A stretch of DNA of 64,000 nucleotides from Syntrophorhabdaceae bacterium (GTDB lineage Bacteria > Desulfobacterota > Syntrophorhabdia > Syntrophorhabdales > Syntrophorhabdaceae). Where the stretch lies: NCBI GenBank assembly GCA_028698615.1, contig JAQVWF010000012.1, positions 1 through 64,000 of the forward strand, given 5' to 3'. The notes under the pieces were generated by a model. That model was not told the DNA's origin and did no database searches. It saw nothing but the letters and a program-made list of their open reading frames with translations. Every line of letters begins with the position of its first letter. Within the stretch, counting starts at the first letter, position 1. Positions 8,594 through 16,534 of the stretch are shown in pieces. Position numbers and translations under genes: made by a program.

Positions 8594-9160
8594 ATGGATA
8601 CGATCAATTTATCTGAAACAACCAATTGGGCTTTCATTGAAGAGGTCAAGAAGGAATCCGGCCAGAACCCGTCACTGTGCTATCAGTGCGGCAACTGTAC
8701 CGCCGGGTGTCCGTACACCCAGTACTTCGACTATCCGGTGAGCATGGTCATGCGCCTTTTGCAGACCGGGCAGAAGGAGGCGGTTCTAACGTCCAAGGCG
8801 ATATGGCTCTGCGCCACCTGTGAGACATGCACCACCCGATGTCCCTGCGAGGTCGACGTGGCTCATATCATGGACACTCTGAGGATCATGGCCCGGCGCG
8901 AGGGAAAGGTTTCCGAGAAGGACGTCCAGCTTTTCTACGATTCATTCCTCGATTCAATGAAGAAACATGGCAGGATCTTCGAGATGGGCATCCTCATGGG
9001 CTACAAGTTCAAATCAGGTCAGTTCATGGGGGATGCGGAACTCGGGCCGAAGGTCATGAGCCGCGGGAAGATCAGTTTGTTCCCCAAAACAATTAAAGGC
9101 GCCGACAAAGTAGCTCAGATTTTCAATAGATACCAGGAAAAGGCGAAAAAGCATGGCTGA
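8594..9160 (+). CDS. hdrC: Heterodisulfide reductase subunit C-like
   Basis: This 188-residue iron-sulfur protein carries two [4Fe-4S] motifs: Cys29, 32, 35 and 39 (CYQCGNCTAGCP) and Cys73, 76, 79 and 83 (CATCETCTTRCP). Both spacings are those of HdrC. It is soluble, with no membrane segment. In HdrABC complexes it carries electrons between HdrA and the catalytic HdrB. It is the first gene of a seven-gene operon, and its end overlaps the hdrB start by eight bases. The basic C-terminal tail is longer than the iron-sulfur domain needs. Confidence 0.93.
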   Translation: MDTINLSETTNWAFIEEVKKESGQNPSLCYQCGNCTAGCPYTQYFDYPVSMVMRLLQTGQKEAVLTSKAIWLCATCETCTTRCPCEVDVAHIMDTLRIMARREGKVSEKDVQLFYDSFLDSMKKHGRIFEMGILMGYKFKSGQFMGDAELGPKVMSRGKISLFPKTIKGADKVAQIFNRYQEKAKKHG

Positions 9161-10118
9161 GAAAGAATACGCATATTTCAGTGGTTGTTCGCTCGAAGGT
9201 ACCGCGAAGGAGTACGACGATTCCCTGAGGGTTGTCATGAAGGCCCTGGGGGTGAACCTTGTGGAGCCCGATGATTGGAGCTGCTGCGGTTCCACACCGG
9301 CTCACACCGTCGATCACGTACTTGCCGCGGCGCTTGCTGCGCGGAACCTTACCCTCGTGGAGAAGATGAACAAGGACGTACTTACGACACCGTGTCCTTC
9401 CTGTCTCATGGCATTCAAGAAGGCGCAGTTCAGTATGTCCAGGGACGAGGCTTTCAAGGGCGAGGTAAACGAGCTTCTTGATGAGGCCTATAACTGCGGC
9501 GTTGAGTCGAAGTCATCTCTGCAGATAATCTACGAAGATATCGGTCTCGATGCCATCGCCGAGAAGGTCACGCATATCATGCCTGACCTGAAGGTTGCGC
9601 CGTATTACGGGTGCATCCTGTCGAGGCCGCCCGAGATTGCACAGTTCGATGATCCGGAAAACCCCGTTTCCATGGACAAGGTGCTCGCGGCCGCGGGTGT
9701 TCAGGTCCAGGATTTCGCATTCAAGATGGAATGCTGCGGGGCCGCTTTTGGTGTTCCCAAGCGGGAGATGGTGAACAGGCTGTCGGCCAAGGTACTCGAG
9801 ATGGCTGTTGACGCCGGGGCGAACTGCATTGCTGTTGCGTGCCCGCTGTGCCAGCAGAATCTTGACCTTCGGCAGGAGCAGGTCAACAAGACAACGGGTT
9901 CCAACTTCGATATCCCCGTCATTTATTTCACCCAGCTCATGGGCCTTGCTTATGGATTTTCACCCAAGGAATTGGGTATGGATAAGGTGATTGTCAGCGC
10001 CGATAAGATAACGCGCAGGATCACCAAAGAAGAATACGCGAAAATAAAAGAAGAAGAAGCAGCAGCGAAGAAGCCTCAGAAGGCAAAGAAAGATGCGGCT
10101 GCGGAAGAGACCAATTAA
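9153..10118 (+). CDS. hdrB: Heterodisulfide reductase subunit B-like
   Basis: This 321-residue protein has two CCG domains, the signature of HdrB, which binds the unusual [4Fe-4S] clusters that cleave a disulfide. The first domain shows Cys12, Cys44-Cys45, Cys81 and Cys84 (TTPCPSC). The second shows YYGCILSRP, ECCGAAFG and ACPLCQ. The C-terminal 30 residues are Lys/Glu/Ala-rich and look like a flexible tail not seen in the core family. In bacteria without coenzyme M the physiological disulfide is unknown; DsrC-like proteins have been proposed for related clusters. Confidence 0.93.
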   Translation: MAEKEYAYFSGCSLEGTAKEYDDSLRVVMKALGVNLVEPDDWSCCGSTPAHTVDHVLAAALAARNLTLVEKMNKDVLTTPCPSCLMAFKKAQFSMSRDEAFKGEVNELLDEAYNCGVESKSSLQIIYEDIGLDAIAEKVTHIMPDLKVAPYYGCILSRPPEIAQFDDPENPVSMDKVLAAAGVQVQDFAFKMECCGAAFGVPKREMVNRLSAKVLEMAVDAGANCIAVACPLCQQNLDLRQEQVNKTTGSNFDIPVIYFTQLMGLAYGFSPKELGMDKVIVSADKITRRITKEEYAKIKEEEAAAKKPQKAKKDAAAEETN

Positions 10119-10131
10119 GGAGACCTGATCG

Positions 10132-12093
10132 ATGCGGGTTGGTGTATTTATCTGCCATTGTGGAAGCAACATCGCGGGAACCGTTGACGTCGCGAAAGTG
10201 GCCGAGGAAGCCCGGAAGATGCCCGGCGTCGCCTATGCGACGGCGTACATGTATACCTGTTCTGAGCCGGGGCAAAAAGAGATCACGGATGCCATCGAGC
10301 GGGATAAGCTCGATAGGATCGTCGTCGCTGCATGTTCGCCTCGTATGCACGAGAATACCTTTCGAAGAACGATTATGAAAGCGGGTCTTAACCGCTACTT
10401 TTTCGAACAGGCGAACATCCGGGAGCATGTGTCCTGGATCGGGCTGGACAAGGAACTCAACACGACGAAGGCGATCGATGAGGTGAGAATGGCCGTTGCA
10501 AAGGTCATGAGAAACAAGCCTCTGTTCTCATCGTCGTTCAAGATCAACAAGAGGGTTCTTGTCGTCGGCGGCGGCGTTGCGGGAATGCAGGCAGCGATCG
10601 ACTGTGCCGACGGCGGACTCGAGGTTGTCATGGTCGAGAAAAGCCCGTCCATTGGCGGCATGATGGCGCGTCTCGACAAGACGTTCCCCACGGTCGACTG
10701 CTCTATCTGTATCCTCGGCCCCAAGATGGTCGACGTTGCTCAGCACGATCTTATTAAACTTCACGCATACAGTGAGATAGCCGAGATTAAGGGCTATGTC
10801 GGCAACTATCAGATAAAGATCAGGAAGAAACCGCCGTACGTTGACTGGACGAAGTGCACCGGCTGCGGGCTCTGCATGGAAAAGTGCCCTACCAAGAACG
10901 CCTACGACCATTTCAACTTCGGGGCTGCGCCGACACGGGCCATCAATATCCCCTTCCCGCAGGCGATTCCCAAGAAGGCGACAATAGACCCCAATTACTG
11001 CAGACAGTTTGTCAAGGGTAAATGCGGAGTATGTGCGAAGGTCTGCCCCACGGGTGCAATCAACTATGAGATGCAGGAAGAGTTTGTCACGGAAGAGGTT
11101 GGCGCCATCATCACGGCAACGGGATATGGCCTCATGGATATCGAGAGACTGACAGAGTATGGCGGGGGAAGGTATCCCGACGTCATCAGCGGTATTCAGT
11201 ACGAGCGGTTCCTGAACGCCTCCGGGCCGACATCGGGCCACATCATCAGGCCTTCGGACCACGAAGAGCCGAAGACCATCGTTTTCGTCGCCTGCGCTGG
11301 TTCACGTGACAAATCACTGGGCGTTCCGTACTGTTCGAACTTCTGCTGCATGTACATCGCGAAACAGGCGATCCTGACAAAAGACCATATTCCCGATTCC
11401 CAGTCCTATGTTTTCTACATGGACATCAGGTCCCCGGGCAAGGGTTACGATGAATTTACACGCCGTGCTCAGGAAGAATACGGCGCTAAGTATATCCGCG
11501 GCAGGGTATCGCGGATCTATCCGAAGGGAAAGAAGATGGTGGTAAGGGGAGCAGACACGCTCCTTGGTACCCAGGTAGAGATAGAAGCCGATCTCGTGGT
11601 TCTCGGAACGGCTGTGGTCTCCGCACCCGGTGCGGCGCAGATGGCTGAAAAGCTTCACATTTCCTACGATACCTTCGGTTTTTACGTTGAGTCGCATCCG
11701 AAGCTGCGGCCCGTTGAGACGAACACTTCCGGTGTTTACCTCGCCGGTGCCTGCCAGGGTCCCAAAGACATTCCGGCATCGGTCGGACAGGGATCCGCCG
11801 CTGCGGCCAAGGTTCTGTCCCTTTTCTCGAAAGATATGCTCGAATCCGACCCGGCTATCGCCCAGGTCAATCAGAATACATGTGTGGGCTGTCTCAAGTG
11901 CCTCAAGACCTGTCCCTTCCAGGCCATCGTTGAAGATACCTTAAGAAACGGCAAGAAGGTGGCCAAGGTCATAGAGACGGTCTGTGCGGGATGTGGTGTT
12001 TGCACATCCACCTGTCCCTGCGGTGCAATTCAACTGCAGCATTTCACGGACAACCAGCTCTTAGCGGAGGTTAATGCAATATGTCAGAAGTAG
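10132..12093 (+). CDS. hdrA: Heterodisulfide reductase subunit A-like, FAD flavoprotein
   Basis: This 653-residue protein is the electron-bifurcating core of Hdr complexes. In order it has an N-terminal domain starting RVGVFICHCGSNIAGTVD, an FAD-binding Rossmann motif (VVGGGVAGMQAA, about 143-154), the HdrA signature CSICILGPKMVDVAQH, and four ferredoxin-type cysteine sets: CTGCGLCMEKCP, CGVCAKVCP, CVGCLKCLKTCP and CAGCGVCTSTCP. It should accept electron pairs through FlxD and split or merge them between ferredoxin and the HdrB disulfide site. The end overlaps flxD by 13 bases. Confidence 0.95.
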   Translation: MRVGVFICHCGSNIAGTVDVAKVAEEARKMPGVAYATAYMYTCSEPGQKEITDAIERDKLDRIVVAACSPRMHENTFRRTIMKAGLNRYFFEQANIREHVSWIGLDKELNTTKAIDEVRMAVAKVMRNKPLFSSSFKINKRVLVVGGGVAGMQAAIDCADGGLEVVMVEKSPSIGGMMARLDKTFPTVDCSICILGPKMVDVAQHDLIKLHAYSEIAEIKGYVGNYQIKIRKKPPYVDWTKCTGCGLCMEKCPTKNAYDHFNFGAAPTRAINIPFPQAIPKKATIDPNYCRQFVKGKCGVCAKVCPTGAINYEMQEEFVTEEVGAIITATGYGLMDIERLTEYGGGRYPDVISGIQYERFLNASGPTSGHIIRPSDHEEPKTIVFVACAGSRDKSLGVPYCSNFCCMYIAKQAILTKDHIPDSQSYVFYMDIRSPGKGYDEFTRRAQEEYGAKYIRGRVSRIYPKGKKMVVRGADTLLGTQVEIEADLVVLGTAVVSAPGAAQMAEKLHISYDTFGFYVESHPKLRPVETNTSGVYLAGACQGPKDIPASVGQGSAAAAKVLSLFSKDMLESDPAIAQVNQNTCVGCLKCLKTCPFQAIVEDTLRNGKKVAKVIETVCAGCGVCTSTCPCGAIQLQHFTDNQLLAEVNAICQK

Positions 12094-12497
12094 CAGCCAA
12101 AGAACTGCGGATCGTTGGTTTTCTCTGTAACTGGTGTTCCTACGGCGGTGCCGATACCGCGGGTGTGGGACGGTTCAAACAGCCTACGGACCTTCGGATC
12201 ATCAGGGTTCCCTGTTCGGGCCGTGTCGACCCCATGTTTGTGGTGCGCGCTCTTCTTACGGGTGCCGATGGTGTTCTCGTTTCCGGATGTCATCCGAGGG
12301 ATTGCCACTACACGGACGGCAACTTCTACGCAAGGCGCAGGTTGGAAATGCTCAAAAGGCTCCTGCCGTTCATGGGCATCGACGATAAGAGATTCCACTA
12401 TACATGGGTTTCAGCCTCGGAAGGCCAGAGATGGCAGCAGGTCGTGACGGATTTTACGAAACAGGTTCACGCGCTTGGGCCCATGCATCAAAAGTAA
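12081..12497 (+). CDS. flxD: MvhD/FlxD-like [2Fe-2S] electron-transfer subunit
   Basis: This 138-residue protein matches the delta subunit of methyl-viologen-reducing hydrogenase (MvhD). It has the early FLCNWCSYGGAD motif, PCSGRVDP and the later SGCHPRDCHY, which supply the four cluster cysteines. In hydrogenase-linked complexes MvhD hands electrons to HdrA; in Flx-Hdr clusters the same role falls to FlxD, receiving electrons from FlxABC. The position directly after hdrA and the 13-base overlap with it fit this. Confidence 0.9.
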   Translation: MSEVAAKELRIVGFLCNWCSYGGADTAGVGRFKQPTDLRIIRVPCSGRVDPMFVVRALLTGADGVLVSGCHPRDCHYTDGNFYARRRLEMLKRLLPFMGIDDKRFHYTWVSASEGQRWQQVVTDFTKQVHALGPMHQK

Positions 12498-12509
12498 GGA
12501 GAAGGCAGA

Positions 12510-13460
12510 TTGAGTACTCAGAAGCTTAAAGAGATCATCAAACAGGTCCTCCCCGAAGTGGAGACCGTTATATGCTGGCAGGAGGGTTTTGACAAGCTCA
12601 ATGTGACGCCGATCTTTATAACGTCGTCTGAGCAGGCCGATAAGGTCGTGTGGAACCCGCTGTGCGCGCAGAACCTCGCGAGCTACCTCCCTTCACAGAA
12701 AAAGAAGGTGGCCGTTGCCGTGAAGGGGTGCGATTCGAGGACCATCGTGCAGTACATGCAGGAAGGCCTCATTGACAGGAATAACGTTGTCATCATCGGC
12801 ATCCCGTGCAAGGGCATCGTGAGCAAGAAGAAGATTCAGAAGGCGATAGGGAACGAGCCGGTGGAAGACGTCACTTTTGCAGACGGTTCGGTGAAGGTTA
12901 AGACGCCGTCAGGTGAGAAGACGTTTGCAATTGCCGACGTCTGTCCGAGCAAGTGCACGTCCTGCCAGTACCCGACCCCCATTGTCTATGATCAGCTTAC
13001 CGGAGATGCCATTAAATCGGACAAACCGGCCGAGAGCGTCTATGCGGACGTGGCGGAGCTGGAAGGCAAGACGGTGGAGGAGCGCAGGGCATATTTTATG
13101 GGCCAGTTCGATAAATGCATCCGCTGTTATGCCTGCCGGAACGCATGCCCCATGTGTGTGTGCCAGGACAGCTGCATTGCCGAGACACGCGACCCGCACT
13201 GGATCACGCAGAAGCTTAGCCTTGACGAAAAGCTGATGTTCCACATGATCCATGCGCTCCATCTCGCCGGGCGTTGTGTTGAGTGCGGTGAATGCGAGCG
13301 CGTGTGCCCGATGGAGATTCCCGTGGCGAAGCTGAAGAAGAAGATAAACAAAGAGATGAAAGATCTCTTCGATTATACCCCGGGAGTCAACCCCGAGGAT
13401 AAGCCACCGATGTATACCTTTAATGTTGACGAAGCTAAGATCAAGGAGCATAAACTCTAA
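12510..13460 (+). CDS. flxC: Flx iron-sulfur subunit with two ferredoxin-type clusters
   Basis: The N-terminal half of this 316-residue protein resembles the F420-hydrogenase/dehydrogenase beta family (KGCDSRTIVQYMQEG, GIPCKGIV). The C-terminal half binds two [4Fe-4S] clusters through CIRCYACRNACPMCVC and CVECGECERVCP, with further cysteines at CPSKCTSC. The start is TTG, 6 bases after AAGGAGAAGG; no in-frame ATG precedes the conserved sequence. The assignment to FlxC rather than FlxB rests on gene order and domain content and is the less certain part. Confidence 0.75.
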   Translation: MSTQKLKEIIKQVLPEVETVICWQEGFDKLNVTPIFITSSEQADKVVWNPLCAQNLASYLPSQKKKVAVAVKGCDSRTIVQYMQEGLIDRNNVVIIGIPCKGIVSKKKIQKAIGNEPVEDVTFADGSVKVKTPSGEKTFAIADVCPSKCTSCQYPTPIVYDQLTGDAIKSDKPAESVYADVAELEGKTVEERRAYFMGQFDKCIRCYACRNACPMCVCQDSCIAETRDPHWITQKLSLDEKLMFHMIHALHLAGRCVECGECERVCPMEIPVAKLKKKINKEMKDLFDYTPGVNPEDKPPMYTFNVDEAKIKEHKL

Positions 13461-14545
13461 TGGCGGACAAAGGATACCTTCCGAAAGAGAAGATAAAGGA
13501 ATTCGTTGAGGCCCTCGGTAAAGACGCTGCTGTCTTCGCTCCGTGCCTCGAAGGGGACACGATCATCTTCCGTCAGTACACACCTGACAAGGAGATCTCC
13601 CTCGACCGGCCGGCAAATACGCCGCCCAAAGGGGCGATCTATCCCCAGTGTGAGACGCTGCTTTCCTTCGAGTTTAAGAAGGAAGCCGATAATCCCCAGA
13701 AGATGGACGTAGAGCTCAAGGTGAACACCGATTTTCCGAAGGCTGTGGTTTTCGGCGGGCGTCCCTGCGATGCAAGGGGTTTTACGGTCATCGACAGGGT
13801 ATTCGTTGATACCGACACAGCCGACCCGTATTACAAGAAGCGCCGCGAGAATACGACGGTCGTTACAAAATGTTGCAATGGCCCGTCTGCCGGCTGCTTC
13901 TGCGTAGGCGTGGGCGGAGGCCCGGCTGTCACTGAAGGGTCCGACGTCGTCATGACAGAAGTGGACGGCGGGTATTACCTTGAGGCGGTTACTGATAAGG
14001 GCAAAGCCGTGATGTCATTACAGATGATCCAGGATGGAGCATCCTACGAGGCAAAAGCTAAAGAGGCCAACGTGAAGGCGACAGCGGCCGTTAGGAATCC
14101 TTTCCCTGAGGGCGCAGACAAGATATCGCCGGAATTGTTCGACAGCGGTGATTTTTGGGGGCGGGTCATCGACAAGTGCCTGAGCTGCGGTGCCTGTACA
14201 TTCCTGTGTCCCACCTGCTACTGCTTCAACATTACCGACGAGCAGGCGGTAACCACGGGCGAACGGTTAAGATCATGGGATTCATGCATGTTCCAGCATT
14301 TTACACTGGAGACAAGCGGCCACAACCCGAGGCCGGTGAAGCATAAAAGATTCAGGAACCGCGTCGGGCATAAGTTCTACTACTACCCGGAAAAGTACGA
14401 CGGCGCAATAGCCTGCACGGGCTGCGGACGGTGTATTCGGTACTGCCCGGTGTCCGTGGATATAAGCGAGATCGTAGGGTACCTGAGAGACCCGAAGGCG
14501 GATCCGAAAGAGTGGGCCGCGAAAAAAACAGACGCAAAGAATTAG
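13460..14545 (+). CDS. flxB: Flx subunit resembling sulfhydrogenase beta chain
   Basis: This 361-residue iron-sulfur protein carries the motif FGGRPCDARGF near 94-104 and an internal Cys-rich loop (KCCNGPSAGCFCVGVGGGP), both typical of the beta subunit of sulfhydrogenase-type enzymes. Two C-terminal ferredoxin motifs follow, CLSCGACTFLCPTCYC and CTGCGRCIRYCP. It should pass electrons between FlxA and the other iron-sulfur subunits. Its ATG shares one base with the flxC stop (TAATG), so the two are coupled. Confidence 0.8.
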   Translation: MADKGYLPKEKIKEFVEALGKDAAVFAPCLEGDTIIFRQYTPDKEISLDRPANTPPKGAIYPQCETLLSFEFKKEADNPQKMDVELKVNTDFPKAVVFGGRPCDARGFTVIDRVFVDTDTADPYYKKRRENTTVVTKCCNGPSAGCFCVGVGGGPAVTEGSDVVMTEVDGGYYLEAVTDKGKAVMSLQMIQDGASYEAKAKEANVKATAAVRNPFPEGADKISPELFDSGDFWGRVIDKCLSCGACTFLCPTCYCFNITDEQAVTTGERLRSWDSCMFQHFTLETSGHNPRPVKHKRFRNRVGHKFYYYPEKYDGAIACTGCGRCIRYCPVSVDISEIVGYLRDPKADPKEWAAKKTDAKN

Positions 14546-14554
14546 GAGTGCGTG

Positions 14555-15391
14555 ATGACAGGGAATGAGAATCCATACCTTCCTGAATTGGCGACGGTCA
14601 CGAAGGTAATCGAAGAGACACCAAACATTAAGTCTTTCCAGGTTGTTTTCAACAATCCGGAGACGATGAAGAAGTTCACGTTTGAGCCGGGCCAGGTCGG
14701 TCAGCTCTCGGTTTTCGGTGTCGGGGAATCGACCTTTGTTATCAATTCCCCGCCGACGCGTATGGAGTATCTCCAGTTCAGCGTCATGAAGGCGGGAGAG
14801 GTGACAACCGCCCTTCATGGGATCTATGAGGGCGACGTCATCGGTGTGAGAGCACCTCTTGGGAACTGGTTCCCGTATGAGGAGATGAAAGGAAAGAACA
14901 TCCTCTTTATCGGTGGCGGCATTGGGCTTGCGCCGTTGAGGACTCTTATTCTCTATATGCTCGATAACAGGGCAGACTACAAGGATATCACCATTATCTA
15001 TGGATCGAGGACGCCCCCTGATCTGTGCTATAAGGATGAATTGAAGGAATGGGAAGAACGATCTGACGTGAACCTCATCCTCACCGTAGATAATGAATTT
15101 CCTGGATGGGAGAAGAGAACGGGTTTCGTGCCTACGGTGCTGAAAGAAGAGGCACCGAAAAGCGAGAACACGATTGCCATTACGTGCGGGCCTCCCATTA
15201 TGATCAAATTCGTTCTCGAAGGGCTGGCGGAGCTGAAGTTTCCCGAGGAGAACATCATGACCACCCTTGAAGCGAGGATGAAATGCGGTATCGGTCTGTG
15301 CGGCCGCTGTAACCTTGGCCACAAGTACATATGTAAGGACGGACCGGTTTTCTCGCTGAAGCAGCTTAAGGAGCTTCCGAGCGACGAGTAG
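14555..15391 (+). CDS. flxA: Flx NAD(P)H-oxidising flavoprotein subunit
   Basis: This 278-residue member of the ferredoxin-NADP reductase fold resembles the gamma subunit of sulfhydrogenase. It has an FAD-binding barrel (FEPGQVGQLSVFG), a nucleotide-binding domain starting ILFIGGGIGLAPLRTL, and a C-terminal [2Fe-2S] cysteine set (MKCGIGLCGRCNLGHKYIC). The ATG at 14555 has AGGAG six bases upstream and is preferred to a GTG three bases earlier. It is the entry point for NADH electrons in Flx-Hdr complexes and the last gene before the terminator. Confidence 0.88.
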   Translation: MTGNENPYLPELATVTKVIEETPNIKSFQVVFNNPETMKKFTFEPGQVGQLSVFGVGESTFVINSPPTRMEYLQFSVMKAGEVTTALHGIYEGDVIGVRAPLGNWFPYEEMKGKNILFIGGGIGLAPLRTLILYMLDNRADYKDITIIYGSRTPPDLCYKDELKEWEERSDVNLILTVDNEFPGWEKRTGFVPTVLKEEAPKSENTIAITCGPPIMIKFVLEGLAELKFPEENIMTTLEARMKCGIGLCGRCNLGHKYICKDGPVFSLKQLKELPSDE

Positions 15392-15427
15392 GAAGAAACA
15401 GTTTCAGCTTTCAAGTGGAAGATTCAG

Positions 15428-15457
15428 GCGGCCCCCCGGCGGGGGTCGCTTTTTTTT
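15428..15457 (+). terminator. Rho-independent terminator of hdr-flx
   Basis: A nine-pair stem (15428-15436 with 15441-15449, one G-T pair) with a four-base loop is followed by eight T residues (15450-15457). It lies 37 bases after the flxA stop and is the clearest terminator in the window. Confidence 0.92.
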
Positions 15458-15474
15458 GGTTTCGCCTTAAATCT

Positions 15475-16035
15475 CTATTTTCCCAGGAATTTCAGCTCTT
15501 CGGGGTCGAAGGAGGTTATTCTCCAGTGGGTATGGGGGGAGGGCGACCTGGCCATGGTGAAGCTTACCCTGTCTTTGCCGCGCTGGCGCACTTCGGCGGT
15601 ATCGCCGTGGGTTGTTACGGCCAGGGCGAATACCGTGGCCCTGCGGAGGTTGCCGAAGAGTTCTTCGTCGTTGTAGGAGAGGAGCAGGTTTGTTATGGCT
15701 TCGCCCATCTGGGCCTTGAGCTGGGGCAGAAGCTGGGCGGCGAGATCCTTGCCGGCGCTGCGCATGTGCTGCTCGAACCTGTTGCGGGGAGCTTCCTTCT
15801 TGTCCATCCGCGTAAAGACATCCCGGGCCATATTGTCAAGGATGCTGTCGGTATCGAGGTACTTCAGGACCTCGCGGGCGTCACGGCTCACAATTGCCTT
15901 TTTCAACATGTAGAGGCTGTAGTAGGGCGTGGTGCGGGCGTAGAGAAAAGCAGCGATGGCGACGATGATCGGAACTATACAGACAGAGGCAATGACGATG
16001 AGACGTTTCCTGCGTACCGGATCTTTATTCTCCAT
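15475..16035 (-). CDS. Membrane-anchored DUF2939-like protein
   Basis: This 186-residue protein has a basic N-terminus and one membrane helix (about 11-30). The following segment, YYSLYMLKKAIVSRDAREVL, resembles the opening of DUF2939 domains, which are periplasmic or outward-facing and of unknown function. The rest is soluble and ends in a beta-rich segment (HWRITSFDPEELKFLG). It is followed closely by the hdr terminator on the other strand, and its neighbour at 16051 has the same plan. The family assignment is from pattern and not certain. Confidence 0.7.
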   Translation of the reverse strand: MENKDPVRRKRLIVIASVCIVPIIVAIAAFLYARTTPYYSLYMLKKAIVSRDAREVLKYLDTDSILDNMARDVFTRMDKKEAPRNRFEQHMRSAGKDLAAQLLPQLKAQMGEAITNLLLSYNDEELFGNLRRATVFALAVTTHGDTAEVRQRGKDRVSFTMARSPSPHTHWRITSFDPEELKFLGK

Positions 16036-16050
16036 AGGGTACCCGGCCGT

Positions 16051-16497
16051 TTAGTGCATCTCCACTGCGGTGATGACCCATTGTTGGTTATCCGTTCTCT
16101 GCAAGGTCACTAATGTGTCCTGAACTGGTTGGGCCGTCGCTGTCTGTTGATCGCCCGCCACGGTGATGGGCCCCCGGATGACGGACCAGCCCTTCACCTC
16201 CGAAAAATAGCTCTTCTCATGAGGGGAGTCTATTTCATAGAGGAGCCGGTTCTTCACCTCTTCGTCAGGTTGACCTTGCGTGACGCTCGCGGGCAGCGCC
16301 GCGACGACCCTGTCGAAATCCATGACTTGCTGGGCCGTCTCGGAACTACTGAAGAGGATGGCCTTCTTGAACTGGATCATAGCGTAACGGGGAGTTTTCT
16401 TGAAGTACTGATAGCCGTAAAAACCCGCTGCGATGATTATAAGTATGACTATCCATCGTGTTGCGCCGCCCCGTTCATTTCCGAGATAAGCCTTCAT
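16051..16497 (-). CDS. Membrane-anchored DUF2939-like paralogue
   Basis: This 148-residue protein has a membrane helix at about 13-30, then YAMIQFKKAILFSSSETAQQV, the same opening as the neighbour at 15475, and a similar C-terminal beta segment (NQQWVITAVEMH). The pair probably arose by duplication. GGAGGAGG lies 10 bases before the ATG. It sits between the S1-domain gene and its paralogue, all on one strand, but function is unknown. Confidence 0.7.
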   Translation of the reverse strand: MKAYLGNERGGATRWIVILIIIAAGFYGYQYFKKTPRYAMIQFKKAILFSSSETAQQVMDFDRVVAALPASVTQGQPDEEVKNRLLYEIDSPHEKSYFSEVKGWSVIRGPITVAGDQQTATAQPVQDTLVTLQRTDNQQWVITAVEMH

Positions 16498-16534
16498 CGA
16501 TCCCTCGACCTCCTCCCCTTGCGGGTGACCGTCG

